NCBI RefSeq assembly: GCF_021650975.2
Contig: NZ_CP091285.1
Coordinates: 682,001 to 746,000 of the forward strand
Source of the DNA: Flavobacterium jumunjinense
Lineage (GTDB): Bacteria; Bacteroidota; Bacteroidia; Flavobacteriales; Flavobacteriaceae
Direction: 5' to 3'
Length of the DNA: 64,000 nt
This document shows, piece after piece, positions 55,971 through 62,648 of this stretch. A program made the translations under genes and the position numbers. The notes below the pieces were generated by a model, which saw nothing but the letters and a program-made list of their open reading frames with translations, made no database searches and had not been told where the DNA came from. How positions within the stretch are numbered: the stretch's first letter is position 1; every line of letters starts with the position of its first letter.

Positions 55971-56159
55971 TTAAAATTCTGGATAATAAGTACATAAATG
56001 ACCTGGTGTTCCATAAGGATAACAAACACCGCTTGAACAACATTGACCAGCACCACATGAATTATTTGAGTTACATGATCTTCTTCCTCCATTAAGGCTT
56101 TTTTGCTCTCCTTTAGATAATTCTTGAGCACCGCTTAACTTTAAAATTGAATTTTTCAT
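55971..56159 (-). CDS. Six-cysteine knottin-like GG peptide, copy 2 (peptide D2)
   Basis: The same 62-residue precursor as at 55636, including the CGAGQCC core centre. It is first in its transcription unit, 42 bp downstream of shared promoter block copy 3. It is the ancestral position if the duplication grew downstream. The VKOR/thioredoxin gene lies just upstream, suited to forming its three disulfides. Confidence 0.88.
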   Translation of the reverse strand: MKNSILKLSGAQELSKGEQKSLNGGRRSCNSNNSCGAGQCCSSGVCYPYGTPGHLCTYYPEF

Positions 56160-56200
56160 AATTAAAATATTAGTATTTATTTGTTTACTACAAACCTTTT

Positions 56201-56240
56201 AAGTCAATTGTAGTTTTTGACTATCGTTGCAACAATATCT
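56201..56240 (-). promoter_or_regulatory. Shared promoter/operator block, copy 3
   Basis: AAGTCAATTG, TTTTTGACTAT and GTTGCAACAATAT in order, nearly identical to copy 1. On the minus strand TTG, a 17-base spacer and TACAATTG fit a -33/-7 pair. It directly abuts the 3' end of the VKOR gene and lies 42 bp before the first six-cysteine precursor, allowing the peptides to be expressed apart from the VKOR gene. Confidence 0.7.
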
Positions 56241-57770
56241 TTACACCAAAACTGGTTGTCCTTCTTCTAAGTCGGAAAGGAAATACCTTAATTCTTTAAT
56301 TTCATATTCATTGGGTATAATTTTATTATTTACCAATTTTACTGGCGTATAATTAAAATCATTACTTAAGCACCATTCGTATTGGCTCCTTAAATTATCA
56401 CCCACTGATAACGAAATAAGCTTTTGACTCCATTTTTCTGTCCAATCCTCTAAACTCATATTTTGAATATGCCAATCGGAAATAGCTTCTTCTATTTTAT
56501 CTGGTAAATCTTGATCTATTTGAAAGAGGTTTTCAGCAATTGTATAAAAAGGATTTTCCTTATTATCTGGATTCAAATTAAAAAAGATAGCCAGCTTAAC
56601 TCTTTCTTTATTTGCTTTCATTAGATCGATTGCCTCCTTAAAAGCAGTATGACAATGACCACAACTTGGACTCAAAATGAGAGTAACTACTACTGGAGCA
56701 GATTGAAGTCCTAATTCTATTTTAGAAATTGTAGTAAGTTCTTCTACGTTTACCACTTCTTTTTGAAGTGCATTAAAGACCGTAAATCTTCGTTTAAATT
56801 TCGTTAATTCTAAAGTTTCCTTCTTACGCTTTTCTAAGTCGAAAAAATATGGTTTAATAAAAAACCAGATTGGAACAACTACAACAAAAGACAGTAGAAA
56901 TACCTCGTAATTAAAATCGATAACACTTTCATATAAAAGAAACAAACTAGATTGAGCAATCAATAAGACTGAAATTGCCAAACACAGAACGCACCATTTC
57001 TTTAATTTTATTTTCTGTAACCAAAGCGAATAGAGGATTAATGGAATAGAAAGAACACTTATAAAGCTTAATGCTATTAGTGCTTTCTCGTTGATGAGTG
57101 CTATCAGGATACCGAAACTAAAAAAAAGAATAGGTAAATCTGAAAAATCAAGCCAGGTTGTAATGGCTGCAGATTCTGATTTTATAACAGAATCGCACGA
57201 TGTGTTTTTAGATAAAGTGCATATTTTAGAAGCTATTCCGTCTGTTTTATGCAGTTTTTCATCTATAATTAATACACTAACAAAAAAACCAATTAGAAGT
57301 ATTGCTAAATGAATAGACGAAAAGAACGTTAATAATTGCATTTCGATTATAAACAACAGAAGCAAAGTGATACCTAATAAAACGATTTTATTATTAAACA
57401 AATTGATTTTTTCAGGAACAGCCTCGAGATTAGGTTCAATGGCTACAACAATTCCATTCCAATTGTTTAAAAATTCATCCGTCGTTATTTTTTGCTTGCT
57501 TTTGCCTTCCGTTTCAACAGCAATGCTATTCTGTTCTTTTTTTACGAGTGTAACCTCGTCCTTAAATAGCGCTAAAAAAGATTCTGGCAATTCTAAGAAT
57601 TGTTCCTTTGGCACTTTAGCAGCTATATTCTCAATAGACAATAAATCGAACGTATCGGTTATAGCAAAAAGACTAGGATAATTTGGATGAGATAAAAATA
57701 AATTTTCAAAATCATTACTTTCTTTATTATAATTATTATTGTATAAATACTTCTCAATTATTGCTTTCAT
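56241..57770 (-). CDS. VKOR-thioredoxin fusion with C39-like N-domain
   Basis: A 509-residue membrane protein. Residues 1-115 resemble a C39-like fold (NYPSLFAITDTFDLLSIENI, NNWNGIVVAIEP) but lack the catalytic Cys. Residues 125-320 form a VKOR domain of about five helices with Cys184, Cys192 and the redox pair WCVLC (Cys260 and Cys263). Residues 345-509 are a thioredoxin/DsbA-like domain with CGHC (Cys370 and Cys373). Such fusions drive disulfide formation in the periplasm. Its position upstream of cysteine-rich precursors strongly suggests it oxidises them on export. The N-domain may bind leaders. Confidence 0.9.
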   Translation of the reverse strand: MKAIIEKYLYNNNYNKESNDFENLFLSHPNYPSLFAITDTFDLLSIENIAAKVPKEQFLELPESFLALFKDEVTLVKKEQNSIAVETEGKSKQKITTDEFLNNWNGIVVAIEPNLEAVPEKINLFNNKIVLLGITLLLLFIIEMQLLTFFSSIHLAILLIGFFVSVLIIDEKLHKTDGIASKICTLSKNTSCDSVIKSESAAITTWLDFSDLPILFFSFGILIALINEKALIALSFISVLSIPLILYSLWLQKIKLKKWCVLCLAISVLLIAQSSLFLLYESVIDFNYEVFLLSFVVVVPIWFFIKPYFFDLEKRKKETLELTKFKRRFTVFNALQKEVVNVEELTTISKIELGLQSAPVVVTLILSPSCGHCHTAFKEAIDLMKANKERVKLAIFFNLNPDNKENPFYTIAENLFQIDQDLPDKIEEAISDWHIQNMSLEDWTEKWSQKLISLSVGDNLRSQYEWCLSNDFNYTPVKLVNNKIIPNEYEIKELRYFLSDLEEGQPVLV

Positions 57771-57907
57771 TTTATACTTTTATTAGCGCTCAACTATTTT
57801 ATATTTTTCAAATTCAGCTTCTAATTTTGGTTTAAAAAAAGAAGCTTAGTCCATACATTCGACTAAACAAATATGAGCGTAAAAAAAGGAAAACAAAAAG
57901 AGTTTCC

Positions 57908-57948
57908 TTGACAATTTATAAATTATACATTGACAATTTATAAATTAT
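57908..57948 (+). repeat. 22-bp direct repeat before a putative small peptide
   Basis: TTGACAATTTATAAATTAT occurs twice, separated by ACA (57908-57926 and 57930-57948). It lies in the gap between the VKOR gene and the peptide at 58090. Each copy has a TTGACA-like start and an AT-rich dyad, so it could be a promoter duplication or a regulator site. Confidence 0.6.
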
Positions 57949-58060
57949 GGCTAACAAAAAAAGACCTAAAGAACTACAAAACAAGGGATTAATTAAAAAA
58001 AAAAGCAAAACTATAAAACCGAAGTATGAAATCTGTTTATATATCTCAAAATTGAAGTAA
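57947..58060 (+). CDS. Putative 37-residue basic peptide
   Basis: An open frame ATG to TAA of 37 codons giving a very basic peptide (MANKKRPKEL then GLIKKKSK). It begins at the end of the second direct-repeat copy and ends inside a hairpin. No homologue or motif is recognised. It could be a leader peptide controlling the downstream precursor, or chance. Confidence 0.3.
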   Translation: MANKKRPKELQNKGLIKKKSKTIKPKYEICLYISKLK

Positions 58061-58071
58061 TTTTGAGATAT
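58041..58071 (+). promoter_or_regulatory. 13-bp-stem hairpin upstream of the second LEDF-leader peptide
   Basis: ATATCTCAAAATT and AATTTTGAGATAT form a perfect 13-bp stem around a five-base loop, ending 18 bp before the start codon at 58090. It has no T-run, so it is more likely an operator or an mRNA structure than a terminator. Confidence 0.55.
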
Positions 58072-58089
58072 AACTATAAAACAAAATTT

Positions 58090-58287
58090 ATGAAAACTAA
58101 CATTTTTGCTTTAGAAGATTTTTTCAACCATAAAATGGGGAACAAACAAATGACTAAAATAGTAGGTATGATTGATCCTAAAAAGCCAAAACCAAAACCT
58201 GAATTAAATGATACGGTTAGTAGCGAAGATAATGGTGATGGAAAACCAAACGATCCAAAACCTACAATAGCGGTGATAATTCTTTAA
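58090..58287 (+). CDS. Candidate graspetide-like precursor peptide, second copy (LEDF leader)
   Basis: A 65-residue peptide started at the second Met (MKTNIFALEDF); an upstream Met at 58063 would give 74 residues. The segment ALEDFFNHKM matches KLEDFQSHKV of the peptide at 54494, so the two share a leader type. The rest contains Pro/Lys repeats (KKPKPKPEL), then NDTVSSEDNGDG and PNDPKPT, giving hydroxyl and acidic residues as possible cross-link partners. It is on the opposite strand to the ATP-grasp gene, 3.6 kb away, and converges with the AraC/TPR regulator gene with a 4-bp overlap of stop ends. Confidence 0.65.
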   Translation: MKTNIFALEDFFNHKMGNKQMTKIVGMIDPKKPKPKPELNDTVSSEDNGDGKPNDPKPTIAVIIL

Positions 58288-60023
58288 AGAACCGTAGTAT
58301 CTTTTTCAATTTTTTTTATAAACTGAACAGGTGTAACGCCTGTTCTTTTATTAAAAGACTTTGCAAAAGACACAGCGTTTTTAAAACCTACAGTTTCTGC
58401 AATTGCCTGGGTTGAATATTTCCTAAATGTCGGATTGGTAATCATTTCCTCAATAGCGTAATTAATTTTCAACTCATTTGAATATTCGCTAAATGATTTT
58501 TCAAATCTTTTATTCACTACATAAGACAAGTAAGTCGTATTTGTTTTTATTTTTTTTGCGGTGTTTTGCAAATTAAAATCTTCTCGTAAAAAATAATTCG
58601 ATTTTTCTAGCTGTATCAATTTCTCTACTATCTCATTTTCCTTTTCTTCATCGATGCTTAAAGAAGTATCGTTCACTACAGATTCATTTCTAACTTGTTG
58701 TTTTACTTCTGGTTCTATAACAGTTTCTTTCTTCTGTTTAAATTCTTCTATCAGTTTATTCACTCTACTATTTGCCTGTTTCTTTCCAATATAATTTTTA
58801 TATAAAAAATACACAAGACTCAAAAAAACAATACCGATTAAAATTTGAATTAACAATCGAATTACAACTCTAATTCTCACTTCCTTTTTAAGGAATTCAA
58901 CATCTTCTTTTACTTCTTTATTGGCTATAAACAAATTAACATTTAATGTTTCTTCTACTATTAAGTTTTCGCTTTTTTTAAATTTAGCATTATATAACTC
59001 TAGATAGCGTTCTGCTTCTCTATAGTTTTCATATTGATTATGGATTTTAGCCAAATAATACATGGTGTTTATTTGTTCTAGTCTATTTGTCTCAAAGCTA
59101 GAAATTGAATCTACTTTATTAAAATAAACCAATGCTTTTTCATATTTTTTTTGACCATAATTAACATACCCTAAATTATAATAAAGCGTAGTCATTTGAA
59201 TCATTAAGTCATTTTGTTTTGCTAAAACTAAAGATGCCAGATATTGTTTTTCTGCATTTTTCAACTGCCCTTTTTTTACATAAATATTGGCCAGATTTGT
59301 TTGTGCTTTTAATTTTCTATCAAATAAATTCTTCGAGTAAACAATTGCTCTATTATAGTAAAATTCAGAGGAGTCAAGCAGCTTTTCATTCTTTTTTACA
59401 TTGTAATAATTTTCATAAAAAGTTGCTAATCTAATATAGATACTACTTTTTGCTTTTAAAAAATTCTCTTTAGTATATAAATATTCTGTTTTATCTAATA
59501 ATCTATCAGATTCTCTTACAGAATAAATAGCCAATTCATAATTTCCTACTTCTGCCAAAATAAGAGCCATATTATTAGAGCATTTTACAGCCAAAATCTT
59601 GTCGTCTACTTCAATTGCTATTTTTTTTGCTTCTTCATAATTTCGAATTGCATCTCCTAACTTTTTTCGTTTCCAATTAATTAATCCTTTAAAATTATAA
59701 ACCTTACTGCTTATTTTTTTCTTCTCTAATGAATTCGCTATTTTGTTAAGATGAATAATTGCTCTTTCTAATGACTTATTACTATCTAATGTGTCTGGGT
59801 ATTTTTTTAATTGATACAAATAGGCCTCTGCTGCAAAAGCATAGGCCAGTTGCGCGTTGCTTTTTGAAGGTTTTATTTTGTCTACATAATAAAACGCACT
59901 ATCTAATTTTCCATTAATATGAAAACTAACATTATCTTGATATTTTATAAAATCTTTCTCGCTTAAGGTCTGAGAAAAAAGGATTTGAGAAAAGAAAAAA
60001 AATAGCAGGGAAATATTTTTCAT
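58284..60023 (-). CDS. Membrane-bound TPR protein with AraC-type DNA-binding domain
   Basis: About 579 residues when started at the Met at 60023, which gives a normal signal sequence (MKNISLLFFFFSQILFSQ). A periplasmic array of TPR-like helices (about residues 20-370) is followed by one transmembrane helix (LLIQILIGIVFLSLVYFLY) and a cytoplasmic AraC-family helix-turn-helix at the C-terminus (STQAIAETVGFKNAVSFAKS, FNKRTGVTPVQF). Such one-component regulators are common in Bacteroidota. It may sense peptides or envelope state and control the peptide promoters; that link is by position only. Confidence 0.88.
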   Translation of the reverse strand: MKNISLLFFFFSQILFSQTLSEKDFIKYQDNVSFHINGKLDSAFYYVDKIKPSKSNAQLAYAFAAEAYLYQLKKYPDTLDSNKSLERAIIHLNKIANSLEKKKISSKVYNFKGLINWKRKKLGDAIRNYEEAKKIAIEVDDKILAVKCSNNMALILAEVGNYELAIYSVRESDRLLDKTEYLYTKENFLKAKSSIYIRLATFYENYYNVKKNEKLLDSSEFYYNRAIVYSKNLFDRKLKAQTNLANIYVKKGQLKNAEKQYLASLVLAKQNDLMIQMTTLYYNLGYVNYGQKKYEKALVYFNKVDSISSFETNRLEQINTMYYLAKIHNQYENYREAERYLELYNAKFKKSENLIVEETLNVNLFIANKEVKEDVEFLKKEVRIRVVIRLLIQILIGIVFLSLVYFLYKNYIGKKQANSRVNKLIEEFKQKKETVIEPEVKQQVRNESVVNDTSLSIDEEKENEIVEKLIQLEKSNYFLREDFNLQNTAKKIKTNTTYLSYVVNKRFEKSFSEYSNELKINYAIEEMITNPTFRKYSTQAIAETVGFKNAVSFAKSFNKRTGVTPVQFIKKIEKDTTVL

Positions 60024-60240
60024 GTTTTTAATATATACTCCCAAAGGTATAACATAATTAAAAGCAAAAAAATAGGTGTCATAAAATAATCAAAAAGACC
60101 ATTTATAAACACCTATATACTCAAAATAAAATAAGTCCACTGTTCCTAATAATTACATTATTATTCCCAAAATGAATTATATATTTTATCAAAAAAAAAA
60201 ACACAAATACAGGATTTCCCATCACAAGAAAATCTATTTT

Positions 60241-60405
60241 TTATGCCCAACCTGGGTCTAATTTACATGCTGTTCCTGCACAATAATAACCGTTAGCACA
60301 ACCGTCGCTTGCACAGTCATGATGATTCTTCCCGCCTTTAATAACTTTTCGTTCTTTACTGGTTAGTATTTGAACGCCTTCTAAACTTCTGATTGCATTT
60401 TTCAT
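60241..60405 (-). CDS. Double-glycine cysteine peptide (peptide F)
   Basis: A 54-residue precursor. The leader MKNAIRSLEGVQ then LTSKERKVIKGG is more diverged than the others but keeps the GG at residues 24-25. The 29-residue core KNHHDCASDGCANGYYC, then AGTACKLDPGWA, has four cysteines (C-x4-C-x5-C-x4-C) and two adjacent His. It lies 100 bp downstream of the 68-residue peptide at 60505 and may be last in the operon. Confidence 0.8.
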   Translation of the reverse strand: MKNAIRSLEGVQILTSKERKVIKGGKNHHDCASDGCANGYYCAGTACKLDPGWA

Positions 60406-60504
60406 AATAAATAATTTTAATGGTTAGTAACGTCTTTTTTATAGCTTACGATTTTTTAACTATTCCATATAATTACTTAAAATACACAATTAAATATAAT
60501 TTAT

Positions 60505-60711
60505 TTAGAAGCAAACACAAGTTCCAGAATGTGGTCTATATAGCCCTCCTGAATGAGGACCAACTCCACATTGCCATTGTGCAGAACCACAACAAATTGG
60601 ATCAGAAAGATAATAACATCGTATTAATTCTCTTATTGCACCTTCTATATTTTTTTGCTCTCCTTTAGTTAACTCTTGAGCTCCCTTTAAATTTAAAATT
60701 GATTTCTTCAT
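60505..60711 (-). CDS. Cysteine peptide with Gly-Ala cleavage site (peptide G)
   Basis: A 68-residue precursor with the shared leader (MKKSILNLKGAQELTKGEQK) but ending NIEGA, that is Gly-Ala in place of Gly-Gly; C39 peptidases also accept GA. The core has six cysteines: IRCYYL, then PICCGSAQWQC and SGTCVCF, with glycine/His-rich GPHSGGLYRPHSG between. It lies 36 bp downstream of the peptide at 60748, likely in one operon. Confidence 0.82.
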   Translation of the reverse strand: MKKSILNLKGAQELTKGEQKNIEGAIRELIRCYYLSDPICCGSAQWQCGVGPHSGGLYRPHSGTCVCF

Positions 60712-60747
60712 TTTTATTATTTATTAGTTACAAAAAAACATTCCTAT

Positions 60748-60903
60748 TTAATCACAAAATAGGGAACATCTACCAAATGCATTTCTACATTGTCTCCATG
60801 GACATGGCTCTGGCTCAACCTCAATGAAACCTCCTGAAATACTTTTTTGTTCTCCTTTAGATAACTCTTGAGCGCCACTTAGTTTTAAAATTGATTTTTT
60901 CAT
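60748..60903 (-). CDS. Double-glycine cysteine peptide, CRNxFGRC type (peptide H)
   Basis: A 51-residue precursor started at MKKSILKLSG (60903), because that Met aligns with the other leaders. The leader ends SISGG. The core FIEVEPEPCPWRQCRNAF then GRCSLFCD is nearly the same as peptide A at 54986 (CPWRQCRNAFGRC in both), with four cysteines. The two copies sit about 5.7 kb apart in different units. Lack of Thr and a single Ser argue against lanthionines. Confidence 0.87.
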   Translation of the reverse strand: MKKSILKLSGAQELSKGEQKSISGGFIEVEPEPCPWRQCRNAFGRCSLFCD

Positions 60904-60914
60904 TTTATTATAAT

Positions 60915-61100
60915 TTATTGTTGAATTACTAAACCACATGCACTTGTACAACAAACAATACTATCACAGTTTTTCTTAAAAACTCCGTTACAATAGCATG
61001 GAAACGACGTCCCAATTTCTTTGAGACCACCTACAATTTCTTTTTGTGAATTTTTAGATAATTCTTGAGCTCCTTTTAAATTTAAAATTGATTTCTTCAT
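60915..61100 (-). CDS. Double-glycine cysteine peptide (peptide I)
   Basis: A 61-residue precursor started at MKKSILNLKG (61100). The leader ends EIVGG. The 36-residue core LKEIGTSFPCYCNGVF then KKNCDSIVCCTSACG has six cysteines (C-x-C-x7-C-x4-CC-x3-C). It is first in the right-hand peptide unit, 38 bp after shared promoter block copy 4, followed by peptides H, G and F. Confidence 0.85.
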   Translation of the reverse strand: MKKSILNLKGAQELSKNSQKEIVGGLKEIGTSFPCYCNGVFKKNCDSIVCCTSACGLVIQQ

Positions 61101-61137
61101 TTTATTATAATTTAATCGATTACATCTCAAATTATTT

Positions 61138-61179
61138 AAAGTCAATTGAAACTTTTGACTGGTTATTCACAATAATTCA
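61138..61179 (-). promoter_or_regulatory. Shared promoter/operator block, copy 4
   Basis: AAAGTCAATTGAAACTTTTG followed by ACTGG, with TTATTCACAATAATTC after it. On the minus strand TTG, 18 bases and TTCAATTG give a -33/-7-like pair within the AGTCAA/TTGACT dyad. It ends 38 bp before the 61100 start codon. Confidence 0.65.
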
Positions 61180-61200
61180 ATAGTATCTCAATAAAAAAAT

Positions 61201-61407
61201 TTAAGAACAAGCTTCTGTTGTTAAAACACAACACGAATATATAGACGGAATCGTCAAATACTGTTCACAGGTAACAAGAAATCCATAAGGGTAATCATAG
61301 TTTTCGCAAGTAGCACCATTACAAGTACCTCTACCTCCAGAGATCGATTGTTGCATCTTTTTAGACAATTTTTGGGTTCCTTTTAAAGTTAAAATAGATT
61401 TTTTCAT
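61201..61407 (-). CDS. Double-glycine cysteine peptide (peptide J)
   Basis: A 68-residue precursor. The leader MKKSILTLKGTQKLSKKMQQ ends SISGG. The 43-residue core has six cysteines (RGTCNGATCENYDYPYG, then VTCEQYL, YSCCVLTTEACS). It is richer in Thr and Tyr than the others, so it is the peptide most compatible with LanB dehydration. No shared promoter block precedes it; it may be read from the LanB side. Confidence 0.83.
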   Translation of the reverse strand: MKKSILTLKGTQKLSKKMQQSISGGRGTCNGATCENYDYPYGFLVTCEQYLTIPSIYSCCVLTTEACS

Positions 61408-61749
61408 TACTTAGGCTTTTATAAGATTAAATGTTACTAATTCAAAACACTATCAAACAATAAAAACTAAACAAACAACAATCGCCTTAATTTTCTAATA
61501 TTAAAAAGATTATGGCTTAATCTCGTATTTTCAGCATCCTTAAAAGTAAGTTTATCTGTAATGAAATTCTCATTTACTTTATTTTGGGGTGCACTATTAT
61601 TAAACTCTCTTAAAAACATGTTTGTGTATTTTCTCTAGTATTTTGTTAAAAAATTTACAATACAATACTACAAAATCTAAAAGTTAATTACTTACAATTT
61701 TATTGCCGAAAAAGTTAAAAATTAAAACAAAACACTAACCAACAACCAC
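61408..61749. other. Gap between peptide J and the LanB elimination gene
   Basis: A 342-bp AT-rich stretch. The only sizeable open frame is 50 codons on the minus strand (61467-61619, MFLREFNNSA to LRRLLFV), which lacks a double-glycine leader and has no cysteine. It may be chance or a diverged peptide; I do not call it a gene. No promoter block or hairpin of note was seen. Confidence 0.4.
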
Positions 61750-62601
61750 TTAACGGTTATTTTTGTAAAACATCGTCTTATAGAAACGAAACAAATGATC
61801 ATAAACTAATAATTCATATTGTCGTTGTCTTGAAGTAAACTGACGGTTCATCATCATGTGAATATGACTGTTCAAAAAAGAAGATAAAGAAACATCTAAA
61901 TCATTCAAAATTACTTGAGCTGCATTCGCAATAGCACTGCTCTTTACAGCAACAGCATTATACACAGGTTCAAATTGAGTTACATCTTGATTCAAGAAAG
62001 GTGCTATTTCCTTTTCTATTTCCCTGTATTGTTTATCTAACTCTTTCTTTAATACTTTGTCTGCATTAAATTCCAGTTTGAAAGAAGTTTGTAGACGATC
62101 TAACAATTTCAGTTTTTCTTCAAGAGTAAGCGAAAAACTAATCAGGAAACGATCAATACTTAAAAAACTAAATAATAAAGGAGTTGAGTCATGCTCAAAT
62201 TGATTTTTAAAAGTTACATAGTGCAACACCAATTCGCTATCGGCTTGAAAAATCGTTTCAGAAAGTGGGTAGGTCGATTCTCCATAGCGTTCAATTTCTC
62301 GCATATACGTATCGGTTTGTATCTTCCAAACCAAATTTTGTTCCTTCACTAAAGAAAATACTTCATTAAAAATAGCTACTACTTCTCCTAAATATTCTGG
62401 CTTTGCAATTTTAAAACGCAAACGCAAATGAGATTCAGGATCGTTATAGCGAATAAAAAACCAAGAAACGATTAATTCATTCTCAATTAAATATGCAATT
62501 TTCTCTTGTAAATAATCTTGCAATACTACATCGGCAGTTCTAACACCACAATAGATTTTATAATACAACCATTCGCTACCAATACTAAATTCCCTTTTCA
62601 T
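61750..62601 (-). CDS. LanB C-terminal-type elimination protein (SpaB_C domain)
   Basis: A 283-residue protein of the thiopeptide-type bacteriocin biosynthesis family. EWLYYKIYCGVRTADVVL opens the domain, YNDPESHLRLRFKI carries the paired arginines of the glutamate-elimination site, and NSHIHMMMNRQF near the C-terminus matches the conserved HxHxNR-like motif. In class I lanthipeptide synthesis this domain removes the glutamyl group to leave dehydroamino acids. Here it is a separate gene, 47 bp after the LanB N-part, as in split dehydratases of thiopeptide systems. Confidence 0.88.
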   Translation of the reverse strand: MKREFSIGSEWLYYKIYCGVRTADVVLQDYLQEKIAYLIENELIVSWFFIRYNDPESHLRLRFKIAKPEYLGEVVAIFNEVFSLVKEQNLVWKIQTDTYMREIERYGESTYPLSETIFQADSELVLHYVTFKNQFEHDSTPLLFSFLSIDRFLISFSLTLEEKLKLLDRLQTSFKLEFNADKVLKKELDKQYREIEKEIAPFLNQDVTQFEPVYNAVAVKSSAIANAAQVILNDLDVSLSSFLNSHIHMMMNRQFTSRQRQYELLVYDHLFRFYKTMFYKNNR

Positions 62602-62648
62602 CTTTTTTTAGTTTAAATCAATACAACATTCAAAATAGTACCCCTCAG

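Larger units (their letters stand above)
55499..56168. repeat. 335-bp perfect tandem duplication
   Basis: The segment 55499-55833 is repeated head to tail at 55834-56168 with no difference that I could find by eye. Each unit holds one complete six-cysteine precursor (189 bp) and the first 45 codons of the peptide C type. The perfect identity implies a very recent duplication. Because of the junction, the partial peptide C frame runs directly into the next precursor. Confidence 0.9.

Noticed and set aside
55499..56168. Possible CRISPR or insertion element
   Set aside because: Only two adjacent long copies with no spacers, no terminal inverted repeats and no transposase. It is a simple tandem duplication of precursor genes.
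60420..60668. An 82-codon open frame on the plus strand
   Set aside because: Antisense to the double-glycine peptide at 60505-60711; no motif of its own.
61467..61619. A 50-codon frame as a further precursor peptide
   Set aside because: It has no double-glycine or LEDF leader, no cysteine, and no promoter block. Evidence is too weak to call it a gene.
62602..62648. Possible frameshift splitting a full-length LanB
   Set aside because: The 47-bp gap holds a normal stop and the downstream protein starts with its own Met just before the SpaB_C motif. Split dehydratases are known in thiopeptide-type systems.
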